DNA from: Rutidosis leptorrhynchoides
Taxonomy: Eukaryota > Streptophyta > Magnoliopsida > Asterales > Asteraceae
Assembly (NCBI RefSeq): GCF_046630445.1
Contig: NC_092340.1
Location: 364,106,001-364,170,000, forward strand
Direction of reading: 5' to 3'
Length of the DNA: 64,000 nucleotides
Positions within the stretch are counted from its first letter, which is position 1. Each line of letters begins with the position of its first letter. The notes beneath the pieces are model-generated. The model was not told where the DNA came from. It saw only the letters and a list, made by a program, of their open reading frames with translations, and made no database searches. Positions 11,317 through 22,894 of the stretch are shown in pieces. The translations under genes and the position numbers were made by a program.

Positions 11317-11773
11317 AGTGAACCTATTAGATAACTACACACATAATTATTCAATCAGGACTTAATATCTAAAAATACATCCAATACCGAGGGTAAAATA
11401 TCTAGATAAACATTTCATCTCTTTGATTTAATTCAAAACTATCTTACTTGCTTTATTTGCATTTATTATCATTTCATAAACTTAAAAGACAAAAATATTG
11501 TTTTTACATTTAACCTTCTTTGATTTGGCTAAATCGTTAAATAGCCACCAAAACATAAAATTTGTACTTTTAACTTTCATTCACTTAGTTAATCATAATA
11601 TAGTTTCTAATTCTAGTTTGACTGATATAACTGTCCTTGGAACGATACACGGAACTAAACCAGTTACTATACTACTACACGATCGGGTACACTGCCCGTT
11701 AGTGTGTAGCAATCTCTAAAACCGGTATTTTCCATACGATAATTCATATACCACTTTTTGCACATCAAGTTTT

Positions 11774-11791
11774 TGGCGCCGCTGCCGGGGA
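11774..11791 (+). other. Primer binding site of A (tRNA-Asp type)
   Basis: TGGCGCCGCTGCCGGGGA, six bases after the LTR end. It is complementary to the 3' end of plant tRNA-Asp except for about one position, as usual for Athila elements. It is the start site for minus-strand DNA synthesis. Confidence 0.9.
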
Positions 11792-11937
11792 AAGTTTTGT
11801 GTCAAAATAGAATTATTAACTGATTTGTGATTAAGTAGTTTCTTTAAATTTTTAATAATCTTTGATTTTTAAACTTATAGAATCGGTATGTTTAATAATT
11901 TTTGTTAGTTGTGTGATTGACAGTTTATAGGTCGCAT

Positions 11938-14900
11938 ATGCCACATACCCGAAGTTCAGAATCTCCATTACTTACACCGTTTACAGAACCTGATAGAAAG
12001 CTTGGTAGGATTTCAAAAGAAGTACTTGAAATTTTTGAATCTTCATCAAAGCAAGAAACCTTTGATTCAGAATCAAGTACGACCAAGCCTCGATATTCAG
12101 ACTTTGGTAAACCCGTTCAACCCCCAAATTTTGAAATGGAAGGAGAAAGACCGTTGGTACCACGACAATCAATGGCAGCAAAGATGAAAGCAACCCGGAC
12201 CGGACAAGGTAGTGCTATTACTCCACCTACTGGTGAGGTAACTTTTGAAATAAAAGGACCTATTCTTCAAATGATTAATAACAGGTGTCAATTTGGTGGT
12301 GGTCCGAATGAAGATGCAAACGAACATATTCGTCTTTTTCAAGAGATATGTCTTCTATTTAAACTTAAACCAGAAACTGACCAGGCCATATTATTAAGAC
12401 TTTTCCCTTGGACACTCCAAGGGGAAGCACGAAGTTGGTTAGATTCATTGGCCGAGGCTACGATAGAAACGTGGGATGGTATGTTGTAAAAATTTCTTAA
12501 GAAATATTTTCCAGCATCCAAGTCCGCGAGACTCCAACACGAAATTACCCAATTCTGTCAAAAGCCGATGGAAACCCTGTATGAAGCATGGAATCGATTT
12601 TCCAAAATGCTAAGAGGTTGTCCAAACCATGGTTTGGATACCTTTCAAAAGGTCCAAATCTTTTACAAAGGTTGTGATGTAGCAACCCGAATTTCAATTG
12701 ACCAAGCGGCCGGTGGTTCTCTTATGGACAAAACCGAGCAAGAGGCTTATGAGATAATCGAGAAACTAGCCGATTATTCTCATGAGTGGCATCAAGAACG
12801 CCCAATTACTTGAAATGCTCAAGTCCAAAGCGCCGGTCCTTATGATGACTTAAGCTCCCTAGGTGTAAAAATAGATGGTGTTGTCCGAAACATGGACAAA
12901 ATCACCAAGGAAATCCATAGTATGAAAGTAGGTTGTGAATACTGTGGAGGTCTCCACTTAGGAAAAGATTGTGATGCCGGGTTAACCATGGCTCAAAAAG
13001 AAGAAGTGGCTTTCATAAGCCAAAGAAATAATAACCAGTTTCAGGGAAGAGCCCAATTTAACCGGAACTTTAACAACCCCTACAACCCTCAAGGTCAAAC
13101 TTCCAATTTTCAACAAGGGTCAAGTAGTGGGTTCCAACAACAAACTCCGGGTTTTTACCAAAAACCCCAACAGGAAGAGAAAAAGTCAAATTTAGAGAGT
13201 ATGTTGGAAAAGTTAATTACATCACAAACTCAGCTTGTCACAAATATAAACCAAACCAACGAGAAAAACGAACATCAATTTAGAAACCAACAAGCATCAA
13301 TTCAAAATTTAGAAAAACAAATGAGTGGTTTAGCCAATTTACTGAGCGAGAGGAAACCAGGTAGTTTACCGGGCGATACCAGTAAAAACCCACGAAATGA
13401 GCACGCAAATGTTATCACCACACGGAGTGGTCTAGCATACGATGCTCCAAAAATGCCCGAAAATTCTGATTTCAGGGTTCCATTGAACCAAAATGCTGAA
13501 CCGGTTAAGGAGCCGGAAAAAGTGGTTGAAAAGGAAGAACGGGAAAAACCCGTAGTAAAACCATATCAACCACCGCTCCCATACCCAAGAAAACAACAAC
13601 AAGAGAGGCTAGAGGCCGAAAGGTCGAAATTCCTAGATATGTTTAAATAAATTAACATAAACATGCCTTTCATTGATGTAATCTCAGGTATGCCCAAGTA
13701 TGCTAAGTTTTTAAAAGACTTACTTACTAATCGAAAGAAAATGGAGGAACTTTCATCCGTCACCATGAATGCTAATTGTTCAGCAATTTTGATGAACATA
13801 ATACCGAAAAAGTTAGCTGATCCTGGAAGTTTTACCATACCATGTCTCCTGGGAGATTTGGAATGCATTAAAGCATTAGCGGATTTAGGGGCTAGCATAA
13901 ATTTAATGCCTTATTCATTATATGTTAAGCTAAACCCCGGGGAACTGAAACCAACTCGAATGGCAATCCAACTAGCAGACCGCTCTGTTAAATTCCCTCG
14001 TGGAATTTTAGAGAATATGTTAGTAAAAGTAGGTACCCTAGTATTTCCGGCTGATTTTGTAATTCTAGACATGGAGGAGGACACACGTGTGCCTCTTATA
14101 TTAGGTCAACCTTTCCTCAATACCGCTAGAGCTATGATAGATGTTCATGGGCAGAAATTGACCCTTAGTATTGAGGATATGAAGGTTACCTTTTCCGTTG
14201 ACCATGCCTTGCAATACCCCGAGTCTACTGATGATCAATGTTATTATTTGCAAACCGTAGACACGTATTCGGAGTTATTGCAGGAATTTCCAGAATTGCA
14301 AGGTACAGGAGAATGCATTTTTGCGGAAGGTGATGATGAAACAATGGTGGAAGAAGTGGAGATGTTGGCCACTTTGATGGCTAACGGGTATGAGCCAAAT
14401 GATGAAGAGTACAGAAAGTTGGATTTAGGGAATGAATACCGATGTAAAACATCGATTGAAGAACCTCCCGTTTTGGAACTAAAGCCACTTCCAAGTCACT
14501 TGGAATATGCTTACCTACAAGAAGGTTCTACTCTCCCGGTGATCATTTCATCCGAACTCTCTGTAAGTGAGAAATCTAAGCTTGTTTCCATGTTAAAAGC
14601 CCATAAAACGGCTCTAGCATGGAAAATTCATGACATCAAGGGTATAAGTCCCTCTTATTGTACACATAAGATATTAATGGAAGATAACTATAAGCCGTGT
14701 GTACAAAGACAAAGGCGACTCAACCCCAATATGCAAGAAGTTGTTAAGAAGGAGATTGTAAAACTCCTAGATGCGGGTCTTATTTATCCAATTTCGGATA
14801 GTCCTTGGGTGAGTCCGGTCCAATGCGTGCCCAAAAAGGGTGGCATGACCGTTGTCACAAATGAAGACGACCAATTAATTTCTACCAGGACTATCACGGG

Positions 14901-17378
14901 TTGGAGGGTATGCATTGACTACAGGAAATTAAATGATGCTACCCGAAAAGACCATTTTCCCCTTCCTTACATTGATCAAATGTTGGAAAGATTAGCGGGA
15001 AAGAATTTTTATTGTTTTCTTGACGGTTTCTCGGGATATTTCCAAATCCCTATAGCACCCGAGGACCAAGAGAAAACGACCTTTACATGTCCTTATGGTA
15101 CTTTCTCCTATCGGCGTATGCCTTTTGGCTTATGCAATGCTCCTGCTACCTTCCAAAGGTGTATGGTAGCTATTTTTCATGACATGATTGAAGACTTTAT
15201 GGAAGTATTCATGGATGACTTCTCAGTCTTCGGTGATTCTTTTGACTCATGTCTTAAAAATCTTGAGCTTATGTTGATTAGGTGTGAAGAATCAAATCTT
15301 GTACTAAACTGGGAAAAATGCCATTTTATGGTAAAAGAGGGAATTGTATTGGGTCATAAAATTTCTTGTGCAGGTCTTGAGGTGGATCGGGCTAAATTGG
15401 AAGTAATAGCCAAATTACCACCACCAACGAATGTGAAAGGTGTTAGAAGTTTTCTGGGGCACGCCGGTTTTTACCGGCGGTTCATTAAGGATTTTTCCAA
15501 AATTGCAACCCCCATGAACAAACTTCTTGAGAAGGACTCTCCATTCGTCTTTACGGACGAGTGTCTTACCGCCTTTAACCTACTTAAAGCAAAGCTCACG
15601 CAGTCACCAATTCTCATATCGCCGAATTGGTCAATACCATTCGAACTTATGTGTGACGCCAGTGACTTTGCTATTGGTTCCGTCTTGGGGCAAAGAATAG
15701 AAAAACATTTCAAGCCCATTTACTATGCTAGTAAGACACTGCAAGGAGCCCAACTTAATTACACTACCACCGAGAAGGAACTCCTTGCAATCGTCTTTTC
15801 GTTTGACAAATTCCGATCCTATTTAGTGCTAGCAAAGACGGTTGTCTACACAGACCACTCGGCATTAAAGTACTTGCTTTCTAAGCAAGATGCTAAACCC
15901 CGTTTAATACGTTGGGTCTCGCTTTTGCAAGAATTCGACATCGATATAAAAGATAAAAAGGGTGCCGAAAACCTAGCTGCCGATCACCTTTCTCGACTTG
16001 AGAACCCGAATCTTGGGGTTCTACATGAGACCGTTATCCAAGATAATTTTCCTGATGAAAATCTCATGAGAGTTGAGAAAATTGATGATCCATGGTTTGT
16101 AGACATTGCCAACTATCTTGCGGGTGGGTTCCTAGAAACCGGTATGTCACACCAGAAAATAAAGAAATTCTTTAGTGACTTAAAATACTATTTTTGGGAA
16201 CACCCATATCTCTTTAAACAGTGTCCCGATGGGATAATCCGTCGGTGTGTTTCGGGGAAGGAATGCACTGAAATTCTGCTTGACTATCACCTTGGTCCAA
16301 CAGGTGGGCACTTTGGTCCCCAAATCACGGGGAAGAAAGTTTACGAGGCCGGTTTCTATTGGCCTACCATATTCAAAGATGCCTACGCTGTCTGTAAAGC
16401 TTGTGACGCGTGCCAACGGGCCGGTCAAATAACTAAACGGGATGAAATACCTCAACAAAGCATCCAAGTATGCGAGGTGTTCGATGTTTGGGGAATTGAC
16501 TTTATGGGCCCCTTTCCAAAATCTCATTCTTACCTCTACATACTTGTCGCCATAGATTATGTTTCTAAATGGGCGGAGGCAAAACCTCTACCAACAAATG
16601 ATGGCGAGTAGTGGTAAACTTTTTGATGGAACTTTTCTCTAGGTTCGGCACACCAAAAGCTCTTATAAGTGACCGGGGCACCCACTTTTGCAATAAGCAA
16701 TTGGAAAAGGTGTTGAAAAGATATGGAGTAATCCATAAAATTTCGACATCTTATCATCCCCAAACGAGTGGGCAAGTAGAAAACACCAACCGGTCTTTAA
16801 AACGCATACTTGAAAAGACCGTCGGTGCCAATCCAAAAGAGTGGTCAATCAAGTTGAACGATGCATTGCGGGCCTTTCGCACGGCCTACAAAACACCGAT
16901 TGGAACAACTCCTTTTCGTATGGTATACGGAAAAGCATGCCATCTCCCGTTGGAGATTGAACATAAAGCACATTGGGCGCTAAGGGCATGCAATTTGGAT
17001 TACCAAGAAGCGGGTCAGTTACGTTTGACCCAACTAAACGAATTAGACGAGTTGAGGCTTGAAGCCTATGACAACTCTCTAATTTACAAAGAAAAGACCA
17101 AACAATGGCACGACAAAAGATTGAAACATCCAAAAGAATTCATGGAAGGAGATCGTGTCCTTGTTTACAATTCCCGTTTCAAGCTATCACCAGGAAAGCT
17201 TAAGTCCCGATGGACGGGACCTTTTGTTGTTAGAAAGGTGTACCCTTATGGTACAGTCGAAATGGAGAACGGGAAGGGTGATATTTTTAAAGTGAATGGC
17301 CACCGGGTCAAACACTATGTTGATGGTCCCCTAGAAATTGAGGATGAGGTTAGCCTCAACTTCAAGAAAAACGCCTAA
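11938..17378 (+). pseudogene. Element A gag-pol polyprotein, broken by three stops and a frameshift
   Basis: The start chosen is ATG 11938 (MPHTRSSESP); the longer frame opens at a non-ATG codon. The order is gag; a zinc-knuckle variant CEYCGGLHLGKDC (12934-12972, CX2CX3HX4C); protease with [11 protein letters not shown] (near 13877); RT with FMDDFSVFG (15208); RNase H with [13 protein letters not shown] and TDHSALKYL; then integrase with an HHCC zinc domain (GPTGGHFGP...[11 protein letters not shown]) and DDE core ([10 protein letters not shown] near 16489; later SDRGTHF and [10 protein letters not shown]). Premature stops are TAA 12487-12489, TGA 12811-12813 and TAA 13648-13650, all in one frame. 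A single-base loss near 16600 moves the last part to another frame (16611-17378). Comparison with B's homologue shows each lesion replaces an aligned residue, so the lesions are secondary. The protein would process, copy and integrate the element if intact. Confidence 0.93.
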
Positions 17379-17836
17379 ATCTAAATGGGGACGAGTTTGG
17401 TGAACGACTCGTAAAAAAATGGTTCACAATTGTAATTAGGTTTGTATTGTGTGCACGATAAATTTTAGTTTGGTACAAAATGATTAACGTATGACCTCTA
17501 AACGCGCGCGACTCAGAAAAACAGATCAGTGGGTTTTAGTGTAACAGGACGCCGTCCCAAATTTCTAGACGCCGTCCCGTTTTACATATCTAGACGCCGT
17601 CCTAAAGGGCAAGATGCCGTCCCAATGTTAAAAGCTAGACGCCGTCCTGGAACCCTGGACGCCGTCCCAACTTACTGACTCAGAAAAAATGACGTTTTAA
17701 AACACCTCCCCACTCATTTCTTATCCACAAAACACATTCTTCTCTATTTTTCTCTGCCCTAACCCGAACCACTCTCCAAAAACCCTAATTTCTACTTCAA
17801 TTTCGCGTTTCCTTCTTCAAATTCAAGCTTCAAATC
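17379..17836 (+). repeat. Pol/env spacer of A with GC-rich near-palindrome array
   Basis: Between gag-pol and the env-position ORF. Six units of (G/A)GACGCCGTCC(C) lie at about 17547-17668 (one is AGATGCCGTCCC), separated by 10-15 AT-rich bases. The motif matches the LTR array of the same element, so A carries it in two separate places. No coding sequence is recognised in this spacer. Confidence 0.85.
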
Positions 17837-19384
17837 ATGAACTTTTGGGGACAACCAAGCAGAGGAGGACCGGCAAAAAGAGGAAGGACAGCAGGTTTGG
17901 CTCCTCCACGACAACCACCACCACCACAATAACAACATCATTCATCATCGTCTTCCGGAGAAGAAGAGGAGGAGGATCTAAATGATCCTCGAGTTTGGTT
18001 AACACAGGTTCAGAACGATGAAGACTATACGGAAACATTTGAGAGAATAAACCGTAGGCTGATTAATGCCACTTGGTATTTTATCTGGGGGCCATTGGAA
18101 GAAGCGGGCATGCGCCGACATGTTACTAATTTACTAGCCATCCCGTACAATAGAGTAGTCGCCCACGCGTGGGAACATGTTTTTAGCATCAATGAACCAA
18201 TCTATCCGGTGCTGCTTAAAGAATTTTACTCTACCATGCGGTTTAACAATGTCAGCGATTATTTATCGAATGAGTTTCTACAGTTTCATCTCGGGGGCCA
18301 AGATAGGGGTATAAGCAGTTTACAACTTTGTAGAGTTCTGGGAATTTTTGGGGAATTCACCGATAATCAGTTAGGTGAATATTTGCGGGCTTCTGATTAC
18401 GTTGGCCAGCATGTTTTTGATGACACCTCTTATTGGCGCAGAATTTGTAAGCCAAATATTGCGCCTGCACATTTTAGATCAAGCAAGCACAGGTACAATG
18501 AAATCGCAGCCCGGGATAATAAGCTGCTTCATCGACTCATCGCATGCACGTTTAATGCGAGGATTGAGGGTCATGAGAAGGTGAAAACATTAGATTTGTG
18601 GATTATGGATCAAATCAAGCGGGGTTCCTATACCGACATTCCTGGGCTAATCGGTAATTATTTCCTTGCCATTGCGACTGAGACACGGCTACAGAAGCCA
18701 CTCCTGGGAGGCCACTACATCACCCGAATTGCCCGACATTTTAACATTGATTTCAGTAGATTACAGGAGTACACGAGCGTAATGAAACCATTAAAAAAGG
18801 TTTTTTATATTAATGCTGAAATCATTATGAAAGATAGAAATGGGCATTTGGTGCCTTTTGTGGCAGTTGGTGCAGGTGACGCAAGTGGCAGTGGTGTTCA
18901 GCAAGAGCAGCAGCAGGAAGAGGAGGCGGAAATGGAGGCACAGACTAATGTTGGTGAACAGGTTCCGTGGCATCCGTCCCAATCAAGTTGGGACAGTTTG
19001 GTTGGTAGTGTTAATAACATGAGGTTGAGCCCGAACGAACAAAGGATGCACAACGATCGAATGTGGGATAGTCAGCAGCGAATGGAGCAACGACAGATTG
19101 CTCAAGTGCACGATCAGGGATGGATGAGTTATGGTATTGATTGGAATAACCATAACTCAGAGTTGTTTTATTCCAACCCCGAGCAGTACTATGGGACGAC
19201 ACGTCTGACACCCCAATATTACACGGATCCTCAAAACCCACCTCCGCCTCACCTGATTTATGATAATACCGCTGCGTTGCAGGATGCTCGGAACAGATTT
19301 GAGCAGCAATATCCACAGGGACGCCCAGAGATGGTTCGGGTAATTATTTTTGGCCGTTTGATAACTAGGCCTGCGTGCCTTTGA
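17837..19384 (+). pseudogene. Element A env-position ORF (Athila ORF1-type protein), one premature stop
   Basis: From ATG 17837 (MNFWGQPSRGGPAKRGR) the frame runs to a TGA at 19382-19384 (about 515 codons) with one internal TAA at 17930-17932, within a proline/glutamine run and probably from CAA. The long uninterrupted part follows. It contains FHLGGQDRGISSLQLCRVLG, TLDLWIMDQIKRGSYTDIPG and GGHYITRIARHFNID, which I recognise as the protein encoded after pol in plant Athila elements (ATHILA ORF / 'putative plant transposon protein' families). The tail is Q/E-rich and low complexity. It has the genomic position of a viral envelope, but I see no signal peptide or convincing membrane segment, so an envelope role is unproven. 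B carries a diverged homologue. Confidence 0.82.
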
Positions 19385-21206
19385 TCATTTTGTACTTTGT
19401 TTTGAGACAATTTAATTTGTGTGGTGTGATTTTAGACAATATTTGGTTTGTAATAACTGGCTAATTGTGTGGATTTGTGAACGGTTGTGGTTGTAAAAAC
19501 ACCGTTCTTTTTATTATAAATTGTGTGGTTTGTTAATTTGTGCAGCATGATTGAACTTCAAAGACTGGCATTAAGTTCAGCGACATTTGATATTATGATG
19601 TGTGTATGATGATAATCACGGACTGGACGATGCTCTTATGCTGGCAGTAAGTTCAGCAGCATCCGTCTACATGTTCCACGATTTACAGGTTAAAAATTGA
19701 AAATTTCTACAATCACCCTATCACTTTGCCCTCTAAATTTAATCCTTTTTCTGATTTCATGCAATGAGGGCCTTGCATGATCTCAAGTGTGGGGTGGGGA
19801 GTAGAAATTTATCGGGAACTCGTTTTACTAAAATTAAGGCGTTCAAGGCAACATAACTTGTAAAAGGTTAAATTTTATAAATTGATTTTAAAATTTATCG
19901 ACGGATTAAGATCAGGTATAACAACCGAATTTCCGTTATAAATATAAATTTTTAAAAGATATTTTATAAACTTAATTGATTATAAGATTATTTAAAAAAA
20001 TTTTAAAATTTTCAAGTAGCCTTAAAAACGATTAAAAGCCCAAAAACCACGTTATACACATTATGGTCTTAAAATCTAGAAAATAAATGTTGGTTTACAT
20101 TTTAAATTATTAATAGTCTTTGAAGTTGCACTATCATTCAATTATTTGAATGAAAATCCTACTAGTTTAGTAAGCTAACTTGTAGGTCACTTGTACCAAA
20201 ACGAGTGTAAACCGTGAGAGAGCGGTGATTGTATAGCGTGGTCGAAAACCGGATCTCGCGCCAGATCGAAAACCTTAAGGACGATCCTCATTGTTTCTCC
20301 TAACAAGGACAATGTTGTGTCCGACCATCTATTATGACCAATAGGATGTATCTATTCCATCCTCAAGGAAGTAAAGTCTTCCGAATGACACACTTACTGA
20401 TTCAATTCAGAAGATGTAGTCCAGACCAGTTGTAGGGTGACAAAAACTCTTGAAAAGTCATTACTAACATCGACTAGAAATCTACCAGGCCTCAACGTCA
20501 AACAGGGAAACTGGTAGTCAAGGTTTGTCTCAATGAGGGGGATTAACTAGTAAAACGGGGGGGGGGGGGGGCACCATGTATACACAAAATGTTAGTGATT
20601 TATCAGATCCCCGGAAGGATAACCTCCAGAAAGATAAAATATCAGCTTTTAAGACTGATGAACCTCAATCTTCATGATTGATTTAACGGGTTAGATGATT
20701 ACCTCATAATTGTCAATGATATCCGGACGTAATGTGTATCATCCTAAGCACATTATTTTCTACCGACATCTCGTGATGTTAGGTACCGTGGGAGGGATTG
20801 GCTTGACCAATAGCGGGAAACCCGCACTCATTTTTCAAAAATTCAGAAAATCCGACAAAAATCGGAAAACGTGTCTAGTATTAAAAACTAGCATGATATT
20901 TTCAAAACCATAAAACGTTTTTCATCAAGGTCCTGATTTCCCTAGGATCAAATTTTTCGGATACTTGGCTCTAATCTCCCAAAAATGTGTGTGTGTATTT
21001 CCATTGTGTATATAGCGTGAGTGTGTTACTTAAAGCGTGTGTTTCATATAGCGTGAGTTGTATTTTATATCAACGTTTGTGTTTCGTGTGTTTCAAGTGA
21101 TTCATGTAATGTTTGTAATCTATATTGTGTGATTATGTTTGATATTGTTTTACTTTGTAAATAAAGAATTGCTTGAGGACAAGCAAGGTTTAAGTGTGGG
21201 GTGTTT
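19385..21206 (+). other. 3' untranslated region of A, with conserved hairpins and PPT
   Basis: Noncoding. It includes a block at 19557-19582 that is nearly identical in B and C, and a hairpin with 8-bp stem TCATGCAA/TTGCATGA (19757-19780) followed by CTCAAGTGTGGGGTGGGGA. There is a poly-G run near 20558-20572. A second hairpin TTGCTTG-AGGA-CAAGCAA (21169-21186) is followed by the polypurine tract TAAGTGTGGGGTG just before the LTR. The open frame at 20710-20913 has no recognisable product. Confidence 0.75.
21169..21206 (+). promoter_or_regulatory. Element A PPT with upstream hairpin
   Basis: TTGCTTGAGGACAAGCAA (21169-21186) folds into a 7-bp stem with loop AGGA. It is followed by AAGTGTGGGGTG (about 21192-21203), which abuts the 3' LTR at 21207 and is the plus-strand primer (polypurine tract). 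The same hairpin-PPT pair is found in B (27252-27289) and C (50315-50352). Confidence 0.8.
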
Positions 21207-22889
21207 TGATATTGCTCAATAACATCATATATATCTATCGCAATATCACTAAAAACGCTCTAGAATCGAAGATAATGAAGGTGTTCTACAAGCTATAGGC
21301 CAAGATGTACAAATTTGTATCGGAAGAATGATTTACAAAGAATTTCGATGATTTATGACATTGGTTGATCCCGATACGAGTTAGAGTCAAGATAGCACTC
21401 TAAAATGATTAAACAAGGTTTCAGATATGTTAGACTTCGTCCAAATGAAAGGAAATTAAAAAGAAAACGAAACAGTCAAAATCAGCACAACAGGACGCCG
21501 TCCTGGAAGGTGGGACGCCGTCCTGTCTTTCGAATCGGGACGCCGTCTAGGGCATATGGGACGCCGTCTTGACCTTTGAAACGGGACGCCGTCCTGCCTT
21601 TTGGGACGACGTCCCGTAGTAGGTTTGGCCGACTTTTTGGCTTTTTACCTACTTTCTCCACTTTAAAACTTCAGTTTTTGGGACTGTTTCATATCAGAAT
21701 ACGAACCAGAGAGTTTAGAGGCGATTTTCAGGAGCAAATTGGAGAACTCCAACCTCTTTGAAGAGGCTCAACATCAAGGCATCATCCATCAAAACCTTCT
21801 TCATCCAAGAACTCTTGTTCTTGTAGGTTATTTACTTGTTCTCAGCAATGATTTCAGTTAATAATTTGATTGTATTGTTGTCTGTTACCATGATTGTTGG
21901 CTAGTTTCTATAATGTTTGTCTAGATTAATAACCAAGGTATTGGATGTAATCTTATTGATTGAATGTATTATGCGTGATAGATTGAAGCTTGAATTAAGA
22001 ACCATGCTTATTGTTGTTAAAATCATTTGTATCTAGTTAATTGATATGTTGTTGATAAAGAGAACTCTTGTTGATGTATCATATTGATTTACAATCAACT
22101 TGTCTTAGATTGATTGTTTGCTAAACTGGACCAAGGGGGGTAAACTAGATTAAAACGGTTAAACAAAATAGGAATGAATTGTGTAGAGCGAACGCAAAGA
22201 CAATTGTTATTCAAGTCTTTGATCTTGTTGATCAACTAGTCACAAACGAAAAGGTCTAAGTAATAGGGAACCCTCGCTTAGTAATTCTAGTTTGAGTACT
22301 TGCTAAAGAGAACTCTTGGCGAGTCGATTTAGGTGATTAGCATGCTTATAGTTATTTGATTACAAATACAAGAACCATAGTGAAAAGGGAACCCTTGATC
22401 TTGTTATTGTATTTGCGTGTTTATCTGAGAGAACTCTTAGTGAACCTATTAGATAACTACACACATAATTATTCAATCAGGACTTAATATCTAAAAATAC
22501 ATCCAATACCGAGGGTAAAATATCTAGATAAACATTTCATCTCTTTGATTTAATTCAAAACTATCTTACTTGCTTTATTTGCATTTATTATCATTTCATA
22601 AACTTAAAAGACAAAAATATTGTTTTTACATTTAACCTTCTTTGATTTGGCTAAATCGTTAAATAGCCACCAAAACATAAAATTTGTACTTTTAACTTTC
22701 ATTCACTTAGTTAATCATAATATAGTTTCTAATTCTAGTTTGACTGATATAACTGTCCTTGGAACGATACACGGAACTAAACCAGTTACTATACTACTAC
22801 ACGATCGGGTACACTGCCCGTTAGTGTGTAGCAATCTCTAAAACCGGTATTTTCCATACGATAATTCATATACCACTTTTCGCACATCA
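21207..22889 (+). repeat. Element A 3' LTR
   Basis: 1683 bp, almost identical to 10107-11767. It is 22 bp longer: one extra 21-bp GACGCCGTC unit in the array (21492-21616) and one extra G in a G run near 22135. It is followed by target-site duplication GTGGG (22890-22894). Confidence 0.95.
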
Positions 22890-22894
22890 GTGGG

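Larger units (their letters stand above)
10107..11767 (+). repeat. Element A 5' LTR
   Basis: 1661 bp, TGATATTGC...CACATCA. It has a 9-bp inverted repeat at its very start (TGATATTGC 10107-10115 with GCAATATCA 10140-10148), an array of GACGCCGTCC near-palindromes (10392-10495), five short AAGRGAACYCTT-type dyads (10937-11316), and a block near 11635-11716 conserved with the LTRs of B and C. Open frames inside (10455-10640, 11498-11719) recur identically in the 3' LTR and are not genes. Confidence 0.95.
10107..22889 (+). mobile_element. Element A: Athila-clade Ty3 retrotransposon, complete but coding-defective
   Basis: A is complete: 5' LTR 10107-11767, PBS for tRNA-Asp, gag-pol, env-position ORF, a 1.8-kb 3' region with PPT, 3' LTR 21207-22889, and TSD GTGGG on both sides. 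Total length is 12.8 kb. The protease has the DLGAS active site and the RT has FMDDF, both usual for Athila/Tat elements. LTRs differ by about four substitutions, one G-run indel and one 21-bp repeat unit. It sits in T1's 5' LTR in the same orientation as T1. Confidence 0.95.

Noticed and set aside
17837..19384. True viral envelope gene in A (and in B)
   Set aside because: The position fits, but no signal peptide, membrane anchor or cleavage site is visible, so only 'env-position' is used.
20558..20572. Poly-G run as a G-quadruplex signal
   Set aside because: A single homopolymer run in decayed 3' sequence of A, not found in B or C; may also reflect sequencing uncertainty.
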